From JBIOHP01 sp044449065 (GTDB lineage Bacteria > Bacteroidota > Ignavibacteria > UBA10030 > SZUA-254): DNA of 64,000 nucleotides. Below the pieces are notes generated by a model, which was given only the letters and a program-made list of their open reading frames with translations, was not told the DNA's origin and did not search any database. The position numbers were made by a program, and so were the translations under genes. Numbering within the stretch: position 1 is the stretch's first letter; every line of letters starts with the position of its first letter. Below, in pieces: positions 9,647 through 19,446 of this stretch. Where the stretch lies: assembly GCA_044449065.1 (NCBI GenBank), contig JBIOHP010000008.1, positions 98,494-162,493 on the forward strand, written 5' to 3'.

Positions 9647-12085
9647 TTACACGCCGTAGGGCACCCAAATATTTTTTACCTGCGTGGATTTCAGTAACAA
9701 TTTTTGGGGATCGATTGTCCTCCAATCAAATACAGCACCGTCGGAGACCCAGGTTTGTTTCATATTACTTATGGAGGCGTCTTCAACAATCTTACTGCCT
9801 TCGGCGTCTCCGAAGAACCAGGTCGAATCGACGTCTTCATGATCCGCAAAGATTTTTGCGATAGTATTGGGATTTTGTGCCGTCAGCATATTGATAACTC
9901 CTGCGGGAAAATCGGAATGCTGGATCACCTGTACCAAGTCCATAGCTGTCAATGCGTGTTTACCGGAAACAGCTACAACAGTATTTGCCATAGCGATGGC
10001 AGGAGCAAGGATGGAGACCAATCCGAGCAGGGGCGAGTCATCGGGTGCGCGCATGCAGATCACGCCGACCGGCTCACGCAAACCAACCACCATTCTTCTT
10101 CCGAGAACGGGTTGAACAGTTCCACCGAACTTATCTGCATACGCTCCGAAATCGAAAATGCGGCTGATCGTCTGGTCAACTTCTGCAACCGCCTTTTCCA
10201 TTCCGCACCCCGTTTGAGCTGCAATACCGCAAGCGAAACGTTCTTTTTCGATAGCGAGATTTTCAGCCCAGAAATACAATATCTGGGCGCGCAGATGCGC
10301 CGCCGATTGGAACCAAGAAGGAAACGCTGTCCGCGCCGCCTCAACGGCATTGCGGACGTCTTTTCTGTTCGCTTCGCCCACCACGGCAAGCAACTCACCG
10401 TTGGGTGATGTTATGGAATAGCTTCCCGCCTGATCCGGGCGCGCAAGTTTTCCTCCAATGAGAAACCGGAATGTTCTGTCAATTTTTTCTTCTCTGTTCG
10501 TTTCTCCGACGTTAGAGTGCCATGAACCGACATGGCGCATTTTCTCCTCTCGGTTTCCACTATTTGCAATAGGACTAACACCGACCGTTGATCGGTTATC
10601 GCGACCGTCTTCAATCAAAACATCGTACATGCCTTCGCGTCCACCCTCGCGTCCATAACCGCTCTCACGGTATCCGCCGAAACCGGCTGCAGCGTCAAAA
10701 AGGTTTGTGGAGTTGATCCAGATTGTTCCTGCCTTTACTTTACGGGCGACGTCCATCGCCGTGTCAATATCCTGCGACCATATCGAAGCCGCCAGTCCGT
10801 AGCGGGTGTTATTAGCTAATGCGACCGCTTCTGACGGTGTTCTAAAAGTCAATGTTACCAGCACCGGACCAAAGATTTCTTCCTGCGCGATGGTGTGTGA
10901 TGGTTCAACTCCGGTAAACAGCGTCGGGGGAAGAAAATACCCGCCTTTGGGACAAACGACTCCTTCCGGTTGCCAGAAAATTGCGCCTTCCTTCTTTCCG
11001 ACTTCAATCATCGCAGAAATTTTTTTAAGCTGTTCTCCGTTAGTGATTGCTCCCATATCCACCGCCTTATCCAGGGGATTACCGATACGCAGCTTCTTCA
11101 TGCGGCGTTTCAGGCGTTTGATAAATTCATCATGGATATTTTCCTGAACAAGAAGGCGCGAGCCGGCGCAACAGACCTGTCCTTCATTGAACCATATCCC
11201 ATTCACAACACCCTCAATTGCGGAATCCAAATCGGCATTATCGAAGACAATGAAAGGCGATTTGCCTCCTAATTCCATCGTGAGGTGTTTGCCTGTGCCC
11301 GCTGTTCCTTTTCTGATAATTCGACCGACTTCAGTAGAACCCGTGAATGTTACCTTCCACGGAATGGGATGCTCATATAACATTGTGCCGGTTTTTGAAT
11401 CTCCTGTAATAATGTTTACCACACCCGGGGGAAGTTTGACTTCGTTTAGCATGATATCGGCAAGTAGGAGCGCTGTGAGTGGAGTTGATTTGGATGGCTT
11501 AAGAACCACCGTATTGCCTGCGGCAATTGCCGGAGCGATTTTCCACGCAAGCATAAGGAACGGGAAATTCCATGGGATAATTTGAGCAATAACTCCACCG
11601 GGGCGATACCCGGAAAACTCACGCGCCATTGTCTGCGCCCAGCCGGCGTGATAGTAAAAATGTCGGATCACGACAGGAACATCGATGTCCCTTGTTTCAC
11701 GGATCGGTTTGCCGTTATCAAGAGATTCAAGAACAGCAAAGACGCGAGCATGTTTGGCGACAGCTCGCGCTATGGCGTACAGATACCGCGCGCGTTGATG
11801 GCCGGATAGAGCGCTCCATCCGGGAAATGCATCACTTGCCGCGCTCACAGCTGCTTCAACATCATCGGCAGTGCCAAGCGCAACCTCAGCGAGCACGTCG
11901 TCATTTTTCGCCGGATTGATTGTCTTAAAGTACCCGCCGTTTCTTGGAGGAAACCACGCGCCATTGATATAATGAGAAAATTTTGATTTGTGCGCTTTGA
12001 GCCATTCCCTTGCTTTCGCTTCCGATTCAGGGGCGGGTCCGTAATCCAATGTCTCGATGAGTGAGGTTAATTTTTTCGGGTCCAT
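9647..12085 (-). CDS. Two-domain ALDH16-type aldehyde dehydrogenase
   Basis: This cytoplasmic NAD-dependent aldehyde dehydrogenase oxidises an aldehyde to its acid. Its 812 residues hold two ALDH domains. The first (about 1-500) is complete: 'PWNFPFLMLAWKIAPA', 'TFTGSTEVG', general-base Glu271 in 'TMELGGKSPF' and nucleophile Cys305 in 'GQVCCAGSR'. The second (about 525-812) keeps ALDH-like segments such as 'REPVGVICMRAPDDSPLLG' but ends early with no GGK or catalytic Cys, as in bacterial ALDH16 enzymes whose second domain is non-catalytic. It is the last gene of the nucleoside block, 74 nt after deoC, whose aldolase reaction releases acetaldehyde; acetaldehyde is therefore the probable substrate (inference). 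ALDH16 family placement is firm, substrate is not. Confidence 0.9.
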   Translation of the reverse strand: MDPKKLTSLIETLDYGPAPESEAKAREWLKAHKSKFSHYINGAWFPPRNGGYFKTINPAKNDDVLAEVALGTADDVEAAVSAASDAFPGWSALSGHQRARYLYAIARAVAKHARVFAVLESLDNGKPIRETRDIDVPVVIRHFYYHAGWAQTMAREFSGYRPGGVIAQIIPWNFPFLMLAWKIAPAIAAGNTVVLKPSKSTPLTALLLADIMLNEVKLPPGVVNIITGDSKTGTMLYEHPIPWKVTFTGSTEVGRIIRKGTAGTGKHLTMELGGKSPFIVFDNADLDSAIEGVVNGIWFNEGQVCCAGSRLLVQENIHDEFIKRLKRRMKKLRIGNPLDKAVDMGAITNGEQLKKISAMIEVGKKEGAIFWQPEGVVCPKGGYFLPPTLFTGVEPSHTIAQEEIFGPVLVTLTFRTPSEAVALANNTRYGLAASIWSQDIDTAMDVARKVKAGTIWINSTNLFDAAAGFGGYRESGYGREGGREGMYDVLIEDGRDNRSTVGVSPIANSGNREEKMRHVGSWHSNVGETNREEKIDRTFRFLIGGKLARPDQAGSYSITSPNGELLAVVGEANRKDVRNAVEAARTAFPSWFQSAAHLRAQILYFWAENLAIEKERFACGIAAQTGCGMEKAVAEVDQTISRIFDFGAYADKFGGTVQPVLGRRMVVGLREPVGVICMRAPDDSPLLGLVSILAPAIAMANTVVAVSGKHALTAMDLVQVIQHSDFPAGVINMLTAQNPNTIAKIFADHEDVDSTWFFGDAEGSKIVEDASISNMKQTWVSDGAVFDWRTIDPQKLLLKSTQVKNIWVPYGV

Positions 12086-12159
12086 AATTTTTCTTTCTGT
12101 TAACTCTGTCTATGTTGATTCGTATTGCAATGAAGTTTTTATCGGATTAGTAGTTTGCA

Positions 12160-13197
12160 TCATCCCATTGGATGATATTGTGCATTTGAGTATCGGCCGA
12201 AAACGAGATGCCTGAGTTGACGCTCGATGTCGGTCAGCAAGCCGCTTGCTCCGATTCTAAAAAGTTCCGGTTTGGTCCACTCCTGACCCAATTCTTCTAA
12301 CATCAATGTTAACCAGAGCATCGAATCTTTTGCAGTGCGGATTCCGCCGGCGGGTTTGAAGCCGATTCGTTGATCATCCAAAATTCCCAAATCAATAAAT
12401 CTCCTGATTTGACGAACCATTACCAAGCCGCTCGTTAGTGTCGCGTTTGTGGGCTCGAAACCGGTCGAAGTTTTGATAATATCCGATCCTGCCATTATTG
12501 CAACTGCCGAGGCCTGGGCAATATTGATTAAGGTTTCGAGATTGCCCACGCCGAGGATGGTTTTGAGTTTCGCTTTTTGATGGCATACTTCGCGGAAAGA
12601 AACAATTTCATCATACAGTGATTTCCATTTTCCGGTGAGCACTTTTTCCCGGCTGATGACGACGTCAATTTCCTTTGCGCCTGCCTTGATAGCCATGTCG
12701 ATCTCGGCAAGTTTCACTTTCTTGAATGTTTGACCTGCGGGAAACCCTGTCGCCACCGAAGCCACTGGAATTTGATCTTTGAGAAGGGTAACCGCAGTTT
12801 TCACCTGAGCAGGATACACGCATACCGCGCCTACTTTCAACGATTGATTCCGGATATCCAATGCGGCGATAATTTCGTTCTCGAGAGGCGCTAACGCTTT
12901 TGCGCAAAGGCGCGATATTCTCCCGGGAGTATCATCACCTGCCAGAGTGGTCAAATCGATGCAACGAATTGCGGCGAGGTATGCAGCGACCTGCGCCTCA
13001 ACTTTGAAGGTTCGGCGGGTTCCAAGCTCGACGGCTCTTGACTCAACCGCACTGCGGTTAATCCGGATGGATTGAATTAATCCGATATCGAATGGAATTG
13101 GAGAATTTGTTTGCACGCTGTTTTTACTGATTGGAAAAATCCTGGAACGAAAACCCGGCGGTGAAATCACTTTTATTTGTTTTGTACGTCTTGCCAT
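12160..13197 (-). CDS. deoC: Deoxyribose-phosphate aldolase, long form
   Basis: DeoC splits 2-deoxyribose 5-phosphate into glyceraldehyde 3-phosphate and acetaldehyde. The TIM-barrel core shows the Schiff-base lysine in 'GSDIIKTSTGF', the second active-site lysine in 'GFKPAGGIRT', and the acidic strand 'GAKEIDVVIS'. At 345 residues, with an N-terminal extension of ~80 residues, it resembles the long DERA form of eukaryotes and some bacteria more than the ~250-residue E. coli type. It lies between the NCS2-like permease (49 nt upstream) and the ALDH16 gene (74 nt downstream), matching the last steps of deoxynucleoside breakdown. The ATG start gives an N-terminus rich in Lys/Arg; a shorter start is possible but would not affect the barrel. 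Confidence 0.95.
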   Translation of the reverse strand: MARRTKQIKVISPPGFRSRIFPISKNSVQTNSPIPFDIGLIQSIRINRSAVESRAVELGTRRTFKVEAQVAAYLAAIRCIDLTTLAGDDTPGRISRLCAKALAPLENEIIAALDIRNQSLKVGAVCVYPAQVKTAVTLLKDQIPVASVATGFPAGQTFKKVKLAEIDMAIKAGAKEIDVVISREKVLTGKWKSLYDEIVSFREVCHQKAKLKTILGVGNLETLINIAQASAVAIMAGSDIIKTSTGFEPTNATLTSGLVMVRQIRRFIDLGILDDQRIGFKPAGGIRTAKDSMLWLTLMLEELGQEWTKPELFRIGASGLLTDIERQLRHLVFGRYSNAQYHPMG

Positions 13198-13246
13198 AGT
13201 ATCATGATTGTTATTTTTCTTTAAATCTATTTATATGCGGAAGAAA

Positions 13247-14878
13247 TTAATACGGCTCTTCATCAATCAGCGGTTGCAATGTTTCACGGCTCGAGGATGT
13301 CCGCGAAAGCATGAAGAGGAGAAACGCAAATATAAGATACGCAGCGGTGAATTGAAAACAAATCTCTCTTGCATTCCCGGTCAATGTCCAGGGAAGATAC
13401 ATATTTCCGTCGGGCATGGCAGAATGAATGATACCGAACATTGTCAGACCGGCCAAAATAAGCATGTAATAAATCGATCGCAGAAATCGTCTATCGATCA
13501 GTTCGGCGAGGAAACCGCCCCACAACATCCCGGTGAGAATAAAACCATTCCCAAGCGCTAATGTTACCAGAGTCTCGGGAAGCGCTTTCCCGGGTAACGT
13601 CAACAGTTGATGAAAAATACCGGTGGGTACGATGTCAGGATTTCCTAACTTTATAGTTAAGAACCGCGCCATAGTGGGAAAGAATGCAAAAGCAACCGCC
13701 ATCGAATGCCGCGCGGGACAGACGCGGAACGATTGAGAAATAATATCCAAGCCAACAAATAATAAAATTGGCGCCAGAGCCGCACGGGGGATTAATTCAA
13801 TAAGAAATGAGACATACCCAAAAACTCCACCCAACCCGATAACGATTCCCGTGAGTAAGGTGTAACCTGCCCTGCAACCCATTCTTTTGTAAGCAGGATG
13901 CCCGATATAGGGGGTCGATTGTGCAACCCCGCCGCAAACTCCGGCAACAAGAGTTGCGAAAGCTTCAGTCAGTAAAATTGTCCGCGTGTTATATTCATCC
14001 CCGGCGACGCGCGCGCTCTCAGTCACATTTATTCCTCCAACAACGGTTAGAATTCCAAATGGTATTGCAAGGGGAAGGTATTTGAGCGCAGGCCAAATAC
14101 CCTGAATAAAATCCAGCGTGGGAAGAGGCAATCCAAAATTAAAGTGCAGGGGAGGGAGGGGAGCAAATGTTCCGCCCGCCCATCCAATGGGACCGAGAAT
14201 GTAATAAAGAATTGTTCCTGCCAGTACTGCCGCAAAAACACTTGGGATGTTTCGGGGCAGATTTATTCTCGCAACCAATGTATAAAGGATTAGGCCAAGA
14301 GACACCATGCCGATAATGGGTATTCCTAATATATCTACCAGAGGGTAGAATCCGATCAACGCTAAACCGATGCCTGCGAGAGAACCAAGCAATCCTGTCC
14401 GTGGAACAATCCGCTGTACCCACCCACCCATGAAAGATAATAAAATCTTAAAGACGCCAATCATCACCATCGTTGCCATACCGAGATACCATGTCATGAG
14501 GGCTGCCTCGTGTTCCGGTATCCCTTCAGCTTTTAAACCGAGGAATGCTGGGCCAAGAATAACCAGTGCAATTCCGATCGTAGATGGCGTATCAAGACCG
14601 AGGGGCATCGCGGTGATGGTAGATTTGCCCGATTTGCGAGCCAACCGGAATGCCATCCACGTATAGACGATATCTCCGAACAATACACCGAACGCCGTAC
14701 CCGGCAACATTTTTGTATAAACGATATCGGCTGGAAATTTGAATGTGAAAATAAGAATTCCTGCAAGAAAGGACAAGACAGTGAGGTTATCAAATGCAAG
14801 TCCGAAGAAACCATTCAGATCTCCCACCACAAACCATCGATACCCTGATTTGGTTTCGGTTTGAAAATCGGTTTTCAT
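13247..14878 (-). CDS. NCS2-like purine/pyrimidine-type permease
   Basis: A 543-residue integral inner-membrane protein with about 12-14 hydrophobic segments. It resembles the xanthine/uracil/AzgA permease superfamily: an N-terminal 'GDLNGFFGLAFDNLTVLSFLAG' type segment, glycine-rich mid-membrane stretches ('TAMPLGLDTPST', 'LTVVGGINVTESARVAGDEYNTR') and 'GGVAQSTPYIGHPAYKRMG'. Its position between the nucleoside ABC transporter (38 nt upstream) and deoC suggests it moves a nucleobase, either importing it or exporting the base freed by phosphorolysis (inference). Similar permeases exist without any assigned substrate, so only the fold and family are claimed. Confidence 0.75.
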   Translation of the reverse strand: MKTDFQTETKSGYRWFVVGDLNGFFGLAFDNLTVLSFLAGILIFTFKFPADIVYTKMLPGTAFGVLFGDIVYTWMAFRLARKSGKSTITAMPLGLDTPSTIGIALVILGPAFLGLKAEGIPEHEAALMTWYLGMATMVMIGVFKILLSFMGGWVQRIVPRTGLLGSLAGIGLALIGFYPLVDILGIPIIGMVSLGLILYTLVARINLPRNIPSVFAAVLAGTILYYILGPIGWAGGTFAPLPPLHFNFGLPLPTLDFIQGIWPALKYLPLAIPFGILTVVGGINVTESARVAGDEYNTRTILLTEAFATLVAGVCGGVAQSTPYIGHPAYKRMGCRAGYTLLTGIVIGLGGVFGYVSFLIELIPRAALAPILLFVGLDIISQSFRVCPARHSMAVAFAFFPTMARFLTIKLGNPDIVPTGIFHQLLTLPGKALPETLVTLALGNGFILTGMLWGGFLAELIDRRFLRSIYYMLILAGLTMFGIIHSAMPDGNMYLPWTLTGNAREICFQFTAAYLIFAFLLFMLSRTSSSRETLQPLIDEEPY

Positions 14879-14916
14879 ATTAATTTTTTCCCGAACAAGT
14901 TGTCACCTGTCGTATA

Positions 14917-15813
14917 TTACCGGTATCCTTTCTCATAGGGGATTCCACTGGAAGCCGGCGGCGTGGCACGACCAATAAATCCCGCAAGCACTAACATGGT
15001 TAAAACATAGGGGATTATTTGCACGAACTGTGTTGAAACTAATCCACCCTGCAACTGAATAGCTAAACTTTCTGCAAAGCCGAAAAATAGACATGCGAGC
15101 ACTGCTGCAACCGGATTCCATTTCCCTATGATCATTGCCGCCAGCGCGATAAATCCCCTGCCTGCCGACATACCATCCGTAAAACTATGTTGATCTAACG
15201 CAAGCCACGCCCCGCCTAATCCAGCCAACACGCCGCTTATTAACAGACCTGAATACCTCATTAACTCTACACGAACACCGAGAGAATCGGCAGCGGCTGG
15301 ATTTTCTCCAACTGCCCGAAGCCTCAAACCGAATCGTGTTTTGAATAGAACGAAATGCAGAATTGCAACAAGAAAACATAAAATAACTACAAACGGGTTT
15401 ATTAGCGTCGGTATCGAACTCTGGCTACTTTGAACGAATCCCACGATACGCGGAGAATTACTTGAGCTGTTAAATATTAATTGACAGGAAAATTTTGTTA
15501 TACCGACGGCAAACAAATTGATTGCGATACCGCTTACGATTTGATCAGCTTTAAAGGTGATCGATGCAATTCCATGAAGAGCTGCTACCATCATTCCGGC
15601 AACGACGCCGCATAATATACCGAAAAGGGGATCGTTAGTATAATATGTTCCAACCGTCGTTGCAAAAGCTCCGATGAGCATAATACCTTCGAGACCGATA
15701 TTAACAATGCCCCCGCGTTCACTGAATGTTGCCCCCAGCGCCGGTAAAGCGTACGGGATGGTAATACGTAAAATTTGGCCTATAAAAACAAGAGAAAATA
15801 TGGCGTTAAACAT
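14917..15813 (-). CDS. Nucleoside-type ABC transporter permease, second subunit
   Basis: BPD_transp_2-type permease of about 298 residues with 8-9 membrane segments and the family motif 'GIVNIGLEGIMLIGAF' near the N-terminus. It matches the shorter of the paired permeases in BmpA-type nucleoside importers (YufQ/NupC kind). I chose the ATG at 15813, 7 bases after an AGGG ribosome-binding site; an ATG at 15834 would add seven residues. The start overlaps the end of the first permease gene, so translational coupling is likely. With the first permease it should form the membrane channel of the importer. Confidence 0.9.
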   Translation of the reverse strand: MFNAIFSLVFIGQILRITIPYALPALGATFSERGGIVNIGLEGIMLIGAFATTVGTYYTNDPLFGILCGVVAGMMVAALHGIASITFKADQIVSGIAINLFAVGITKFSCQLIFNSSSNSPRIVGFVQSSQSSIPTLINPFVVILCFLVAILHFVLFKTRFGLRLRAVGENPAAADSLGVRVELMRYSGLLISGVLAGLGGAWLALDQHSFTDGMSAGRGFIALAAMIIGKWNPVAAVLACLFFGFAESLAIQLQGGLVSTQFVQIIPYVLTMLVLAGFIGRATPPASSGIPYEKGYR

Positions 15814-16879
15814 TCGCGTTCCCTGCTTTTTCATGTTTCCAGAATAGGACGATCCATCTATCGAAGACTTTCGTTAATATGATAACAAAGATTATGATGA
15901 GCGCTTGAAGAATGTTAACAATCTCCTTAGGGACAATTGTATTAACGGCAAGCCCTCCATAATCGAGAATTCCAAAGAGGAGAGATGAAAAAATGATTCC
16001 GATGGGGTGATTGTTTGCAAGAAGGGCCACGGCAATTCCGATGAAGCCGGTGTTTTCTGAAAATCCCAATTCAAAATAATGTTTGTATCCTAAAACAAAA
16101 TTACTCCCAACAAGACCTGCAAATCCGCCCGATATTCCGAATGCCATTATCGTCCGGCGGGCAACATTAATTCCCCCATACCTCGCTGCATTAACGTTTG
16201 ATCCCATCGTTCGTAATTCATATCCAAACCTGGTTTTCCAGAGGAGATAATACATAAAAATGCACGCGCCGATTGCGATAAAAAGACTAAAATTTACGGG
16301 CGATCCTCTAAAAAAATCGAGCATCGACCCTAATCGCGGCAACTCGGCACTCTGTGCAATGAACGGTGTATGTACGGTTCCCGGGACTGCGAGCAGATTA
16401 CCTACTAAGTAACTGATCATTGCTGCCCCGATAAAATTCATCATGATGGTGTTGATGACTTCGTGGGCTCCAAATTTCGCTTTGAGGATGCCGGGAATTA
16501 TTCCCCAGAAAGCTCCACCAAGTATTCCGCCGATAACGCAGAGAGGGAGCAGAATGAATGCCGGTAAGGAGGTAAACGTAAAACCGACCCATGCGGTCGT
16601 AAACGCCCCGATTAATAATTGTCCCTCAGCGCCGATATTGAATAATCCGGAACGAAAACAAATTGCCGCCGCCAGCCCCGTGAATATCATCGGGGTAGCT
16701 TTGAAAAGGATTTGACCGACGCCATAAGAATTCCCGAATGATTCAGCAAAAAATTTCCCAAATATCTCGATCGGGTCCTTACCTAAAAATATAATGAAAA
16801 CTCCGCCTACGAGAAATGAAAGACCGATGGCTAGAGCCGAAGGAACAACTGTTAAGACTGTTTTTCGTAGAGCGCTCAT
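15806..16879 (-). CDS. Nucleoside-type ABC transporter permease, first subunit
   Basis: BPD_transp_2-type permease of 357 residues, the longer of the pair (YufP/NupB kind). It has an N-terminal membrane anchor and the motif 'GLFNIGAEGQLLIGAF' followed by several hydrophobic helices. It begins 2 nt after the ABC ATPase stop and overlaps the next permease. The order lipoprotein, ATPase, permease, permease is the standard arrangement of BMP-family nucleoside importers. Function: inner-membrane half of the translocation path for nucleosides. The precise nucleoside range cannot be read from sequence. Confidence 0.92.
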   Translation of the reverse strand: MSALRKTVLTVVPSALAIGLSFLVGGVFIIFLGKDPIEIFGKFFAESFGNSYGVGQILFKATPMIFTGLAAAICFRSGLFNIGAEGQLLIGAFTTAWVGFTFTSLPAFILLPLCVIGGILGGAFWGIIPGILKAKFGAHEVINTIMMNFIGAAMISYLVGNLLAVPGTVHTPFIAQSAELPRLGSMLDFFRGSPVNFSLFIAIGACIFMYYLLWKTRFGYELRTMGSNVNAARYGGINVARRTIMAFGISGGFAGLVGSNFVLGYKHYFELGFSENTGFIGIAVALLANNHPIGIIFSSLLFGILDYGGLAVNTIVPKEIVNILQALIIIFVIILTKVFDRWIVLFWKHEKAGNANV

Positions 16880-16881
16880 GG

Positions 16882-18420
16882 TTAGTTAGCGCTAGTATGA
16901 TTTTTAAGGAAAGCCCCCAGCATAAACTCGCCGATTTCGCGTTCAGTTGATTCGCGGGCATCGACAATTGAAACAATTTCACCGTTATATAATACGGCAA
17001 TGCGATCGGAAAGCATGAGCAGCTCTGATAGATCGGAGGAGACGAGCAAGATCGCTTTACCATTGTTTCGTTCCTGCAGGAGAGCCCTATGAACAAATTC
17101 CGTAGCGCCCACATCGAGCCCCCGCGTTGGTTGACTTGCAATAATGACATGAGCATTCTTTGAAAGTTCACGCGCAATGACAAATTTTTGTTGGTTTCCG
17201 CCCGATAATTCCCTCGCCCGGTTTGTGGGGGAGGATGGGAAAATGTCATATTTTCGGATATTGAGTTTAGCGTCTTCGCGTATGCGTTGTAGATTCAATC
17301 CGAACAATGATGAATACAACACATCTCGTTGTCTGCCAAGGAGAAAATTTTCCTCAAGTGTAAAATCGAGGACTAATCCATGTTTCAACCTATCTTCGGG
17401 AACATGCGCGAGGGGGGACCTGTTCCGATTGTCACTCATGTTTGTCCCATCAACCATCATGGCGCCCGATTTTGGGTTTCGTAATCCGGTAAGCGCTTCG
17501 ATTAATTCAGATTGCCCATTGCCTTCGACCGCAGCGATGCCAAGAATTTCGCCGGATTGTACTGTAAACGATACGTCGTTGAGCGCTGCAAGATTTTTAT
17601 TATTTTGACAGGAGAGGTGCTCAACCTGAAGGCGCGGGCTTTTTTGAAATCCGGTGATTTTTTCCAAAGCGCTTCCAACCTCTTTGCCGACCATGATTCG
17701 CGCTAATTCGCTGCCGGTTATTGAAGAGGTTTCAAAATCTCCGATGATTTTTCCTTTACGCATGACCGTAATACGATCGCTAATCGCTAGCACTTCGGTC
17801 ACCTTATGGCTGATAAAGATGATCGTTTTATTTTCTTCTTTTAATTTTTTAAGGATTTGGAAAAACTCTTCAACTTCCCGAGGAGTAAGAATTGCCGTCG
17901 GTTCGTCGAGGATGATAATATCAGCATTCCGATACAATAATTTTAGAATTTCTACGCGTTGTTGCGCGCCAACAGAAAGGGAACCAAGTGTTTCATTCGG
18001 ATCGATATTAAAATGATATAAATTTGAAAGTTGTTGAATCGTTAGAACTGCGCGCGGAATATCGAGCGCTCCGATTGCTGACGCGGGTTCGTTTCCAAGA
18101 ATAATATTTTCCGTAACTGAGAGAGGTGGGATAAGCATAAAGTGTTGATGAACCATCCCGACGCCGAGTTTTATCGCTTTTGCAGGAGTTTTTAAAATTT
18201 CTGTTTGCCCGTTGATGCGAATTTCGCCTCCATTCGGTTGATCGATGCCGAATAATAAGTTCATAAGAGTGGATTTCCCGGCGCCGTTTTCACCAACCAA
18301 TGCGTGAATTTCGCCTCCACGCACACGGAACGTTACATCGTCGTTAGCGAGTGTGGCGCCGAAACGCCTGGTGATATTAAGCATCTCAACGGCAAACATC
18401 ATAGCGGGATTGTTCTGCAC
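16882..18420 (-). CDS. Nucleoside-type ABC transporter, double ATP-binding protein
   Basis: A 512-residue protein with two fused ABC domains, as in YufO/NupA and sugar importers. The first domain has Walker A 'GENGAGKST', signature 'LSVGAQQRVEIL' and Walker B 'ADIIILDEPTAIL'. The second has a degenerate Walker A ('AAVEGNGQSELIE'), signature 'LSGGNQQKFVIAREL' and 'IIASQPTRGLDVGA', the usual pattern in this family where one site is weak. It powers import of the ligand captured by the lipoprotein encoded 6 nt upstream. It is cytoplasmic and docked on the two permeases. Confidence 0.95.
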   Translation of the reverse strand: MQNNPAMMFAVEMLNITRRFGATLANDDVTFRVRGGEIHALVGENGAGKSTLMNLLFGIDQPNGGEIRINGQTEILKTPAKAIKLGVGMVHQHFMLIPPLSVTENIILGNEPASAIGALDIPRAVLTIQQLSNLYHFNIDPNETLGSLSVGAQQRVEILKLLYRNADIIILDEPTAILTPREVEEFFQILKKLKEENKTIIFISHKVTEVLAISDRITVMRKGKIIGDFETSSITGSELARIMVGKEVGSALEKITGFQKSPRLQVEHLSCQNNKNLAALNDVSFTVQSGEILGIAAVEGNGQSELIEALTGLRNPKSGAMMVDGTNMSDNRNRSPLAHVPEDRLKHGLVLDFTLEENFLLGRQRDVLYSSLFGLNLQRIREDAKLNIRKYDIFPSSPTNRARELSGGNQQKFVIARELSKNAHVIIASQPTRGLDVGATEFVHRALLQERNNGKAILLVSSDLSELLMLSDRIAVLYNGEIVSIVDARESTEREIGEFMLGAFLKNHTSAN

Positions 18421-18426
18421 TGAAGT

Positions 18427-19446
18427 CTAATTCTCTGGAATAGCTACAGCGCCGGAAATAATTTTCCCGCGTATTTCTTCTATGCGGGAATGAATCTCAT
18501 CGGGGATGAGATTTTTATTATTATTGTCGTAGATATAATCAACGCCGTGAGATTTCAAACCGAAAACGGTCGCAACGCCGCCATGGAAAGTATTTTCTTG
18601 GATAGATTTTATCGTTTCGTAGATTGCATTATCTACAACTTTGATCATGCTGGTGAGGATATAACCCGGGGCTTCAGGAAATTGATCGGAGTCGACGCCA
18701 ATGACTAAATTGTGTGTTTCACGAGCCGCTTCCATGATTCCCGAACCGGTGGGACCGGATGCGTGAAAGATAATATCGGCTCTCTGTGAATATTGTCCGA
18801 GCGCCAATTCTTTTCCCTTGCCGGGATTTTTGAACGCTTCGGCAGTGATACCGGCATAACCCACTATCACGTTACAACCGGGATTTGTATACTTAACACC
18901 TGCTGAATATCCGCGTTCGAATTTCTTTATAAGGGGGGATAGCATCCCTCCGATAAAACCAACCGTATTAGTTTTTGTCATCAGTCCAGCAAGAGCGCCG
19001 ACCATGAAAGATCCTTCTTCTTCTTTAAACTTCAACGCCACAAGATTCATCGGTATTCCTTTTGACGAATCGACTATATAATCTATACAGGCAAATCGTT
19101 TTGAGGGAAATTCCCTGGCGATGGCGGTAATATCATCCGTAAAAATGAAACCGTTTCCAATAATCAGTGCGATATCCGGGCGACTGGCAAATTGACGAAG
19201 CGCTGTTTCCCGGTCTGCCCCGGGACCCGGTTCGATAAATTCAAAATCAACGCCTAATTCTTTTTTCGCGCGATCCAATCCTCTATATGCCCCATCATTA
19301 AACGATTTGTCGCCGCGGCCTCCGACATCCATAACCAGTCCAACTTTTTGGGGGCCGAGTGATGCGCTTGATTTTTTTTGATTGCTGCAGCTACTGAACG
19401 TAATTTGAGCGAAGATAAGAAACCAGACAATTCTACTTGTTCTCAT
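18427..19446 (-). CDS. BMP-family nucleoside-binding lipoprotein
   Basis: A 339-residue substrate-binding lipoprotein of the BmpA/PnrA family. The N-terminus is a short hydrophobic signal ending in lipobox 'FSSC', so the mature protein should be lipid-anchored at Cys. Family motifs include 'GLVMDVGGRGDKSFNDGAY', 'AIAREFPSKRFACID' and 'SGIMEAARETHNLVIGVDSD'. Such proteins bind purine or pyrimidine nucleosides and hand them to the ABC permeases encoded just downstream. The gene overlaps tdk by 14 nt, indicating one transcript. Which nucleoside it prefers is unknown. Confidence 0.93.
   Translation of the reverse strand: MRTSRIVWFLIFAQITFSSCSNQKKSSASLGPQKVGLVMDVGGRGDKSFNDGAYRGLDRAKKELGVDFEFIEPGPGADRETALRQFASRPDIALIIGNGFIFTDDITAIAREFPSKRFACIDYIVDSSKGIPMNLVALKFKEEEGSFMVGALAGLMTKTNTVGFIGGMLSPLIKKFERGYSAGVKYTNPGCNVIVGYAGITAEAFKNPGKGKELALGQYSQRADIIFHASGPTGSGIMEAARETHNLVIGVDSDQFPEAPGYILTSMIKVVDNAIYETIKSIQENTFHGGVATVFGLKSHGVDYIYDNNNKNLIPDEIHSRIEEIRGKIISGAVAIPEN

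Noticed and set aside
9704..10408. A 234-codon plus-strand frame opposite the ALDH16 gene
   Set aside because: The minus-strand frame has complete ALDH motifs; the plus-strand product resembles nothing and has no ribosome-binding site.
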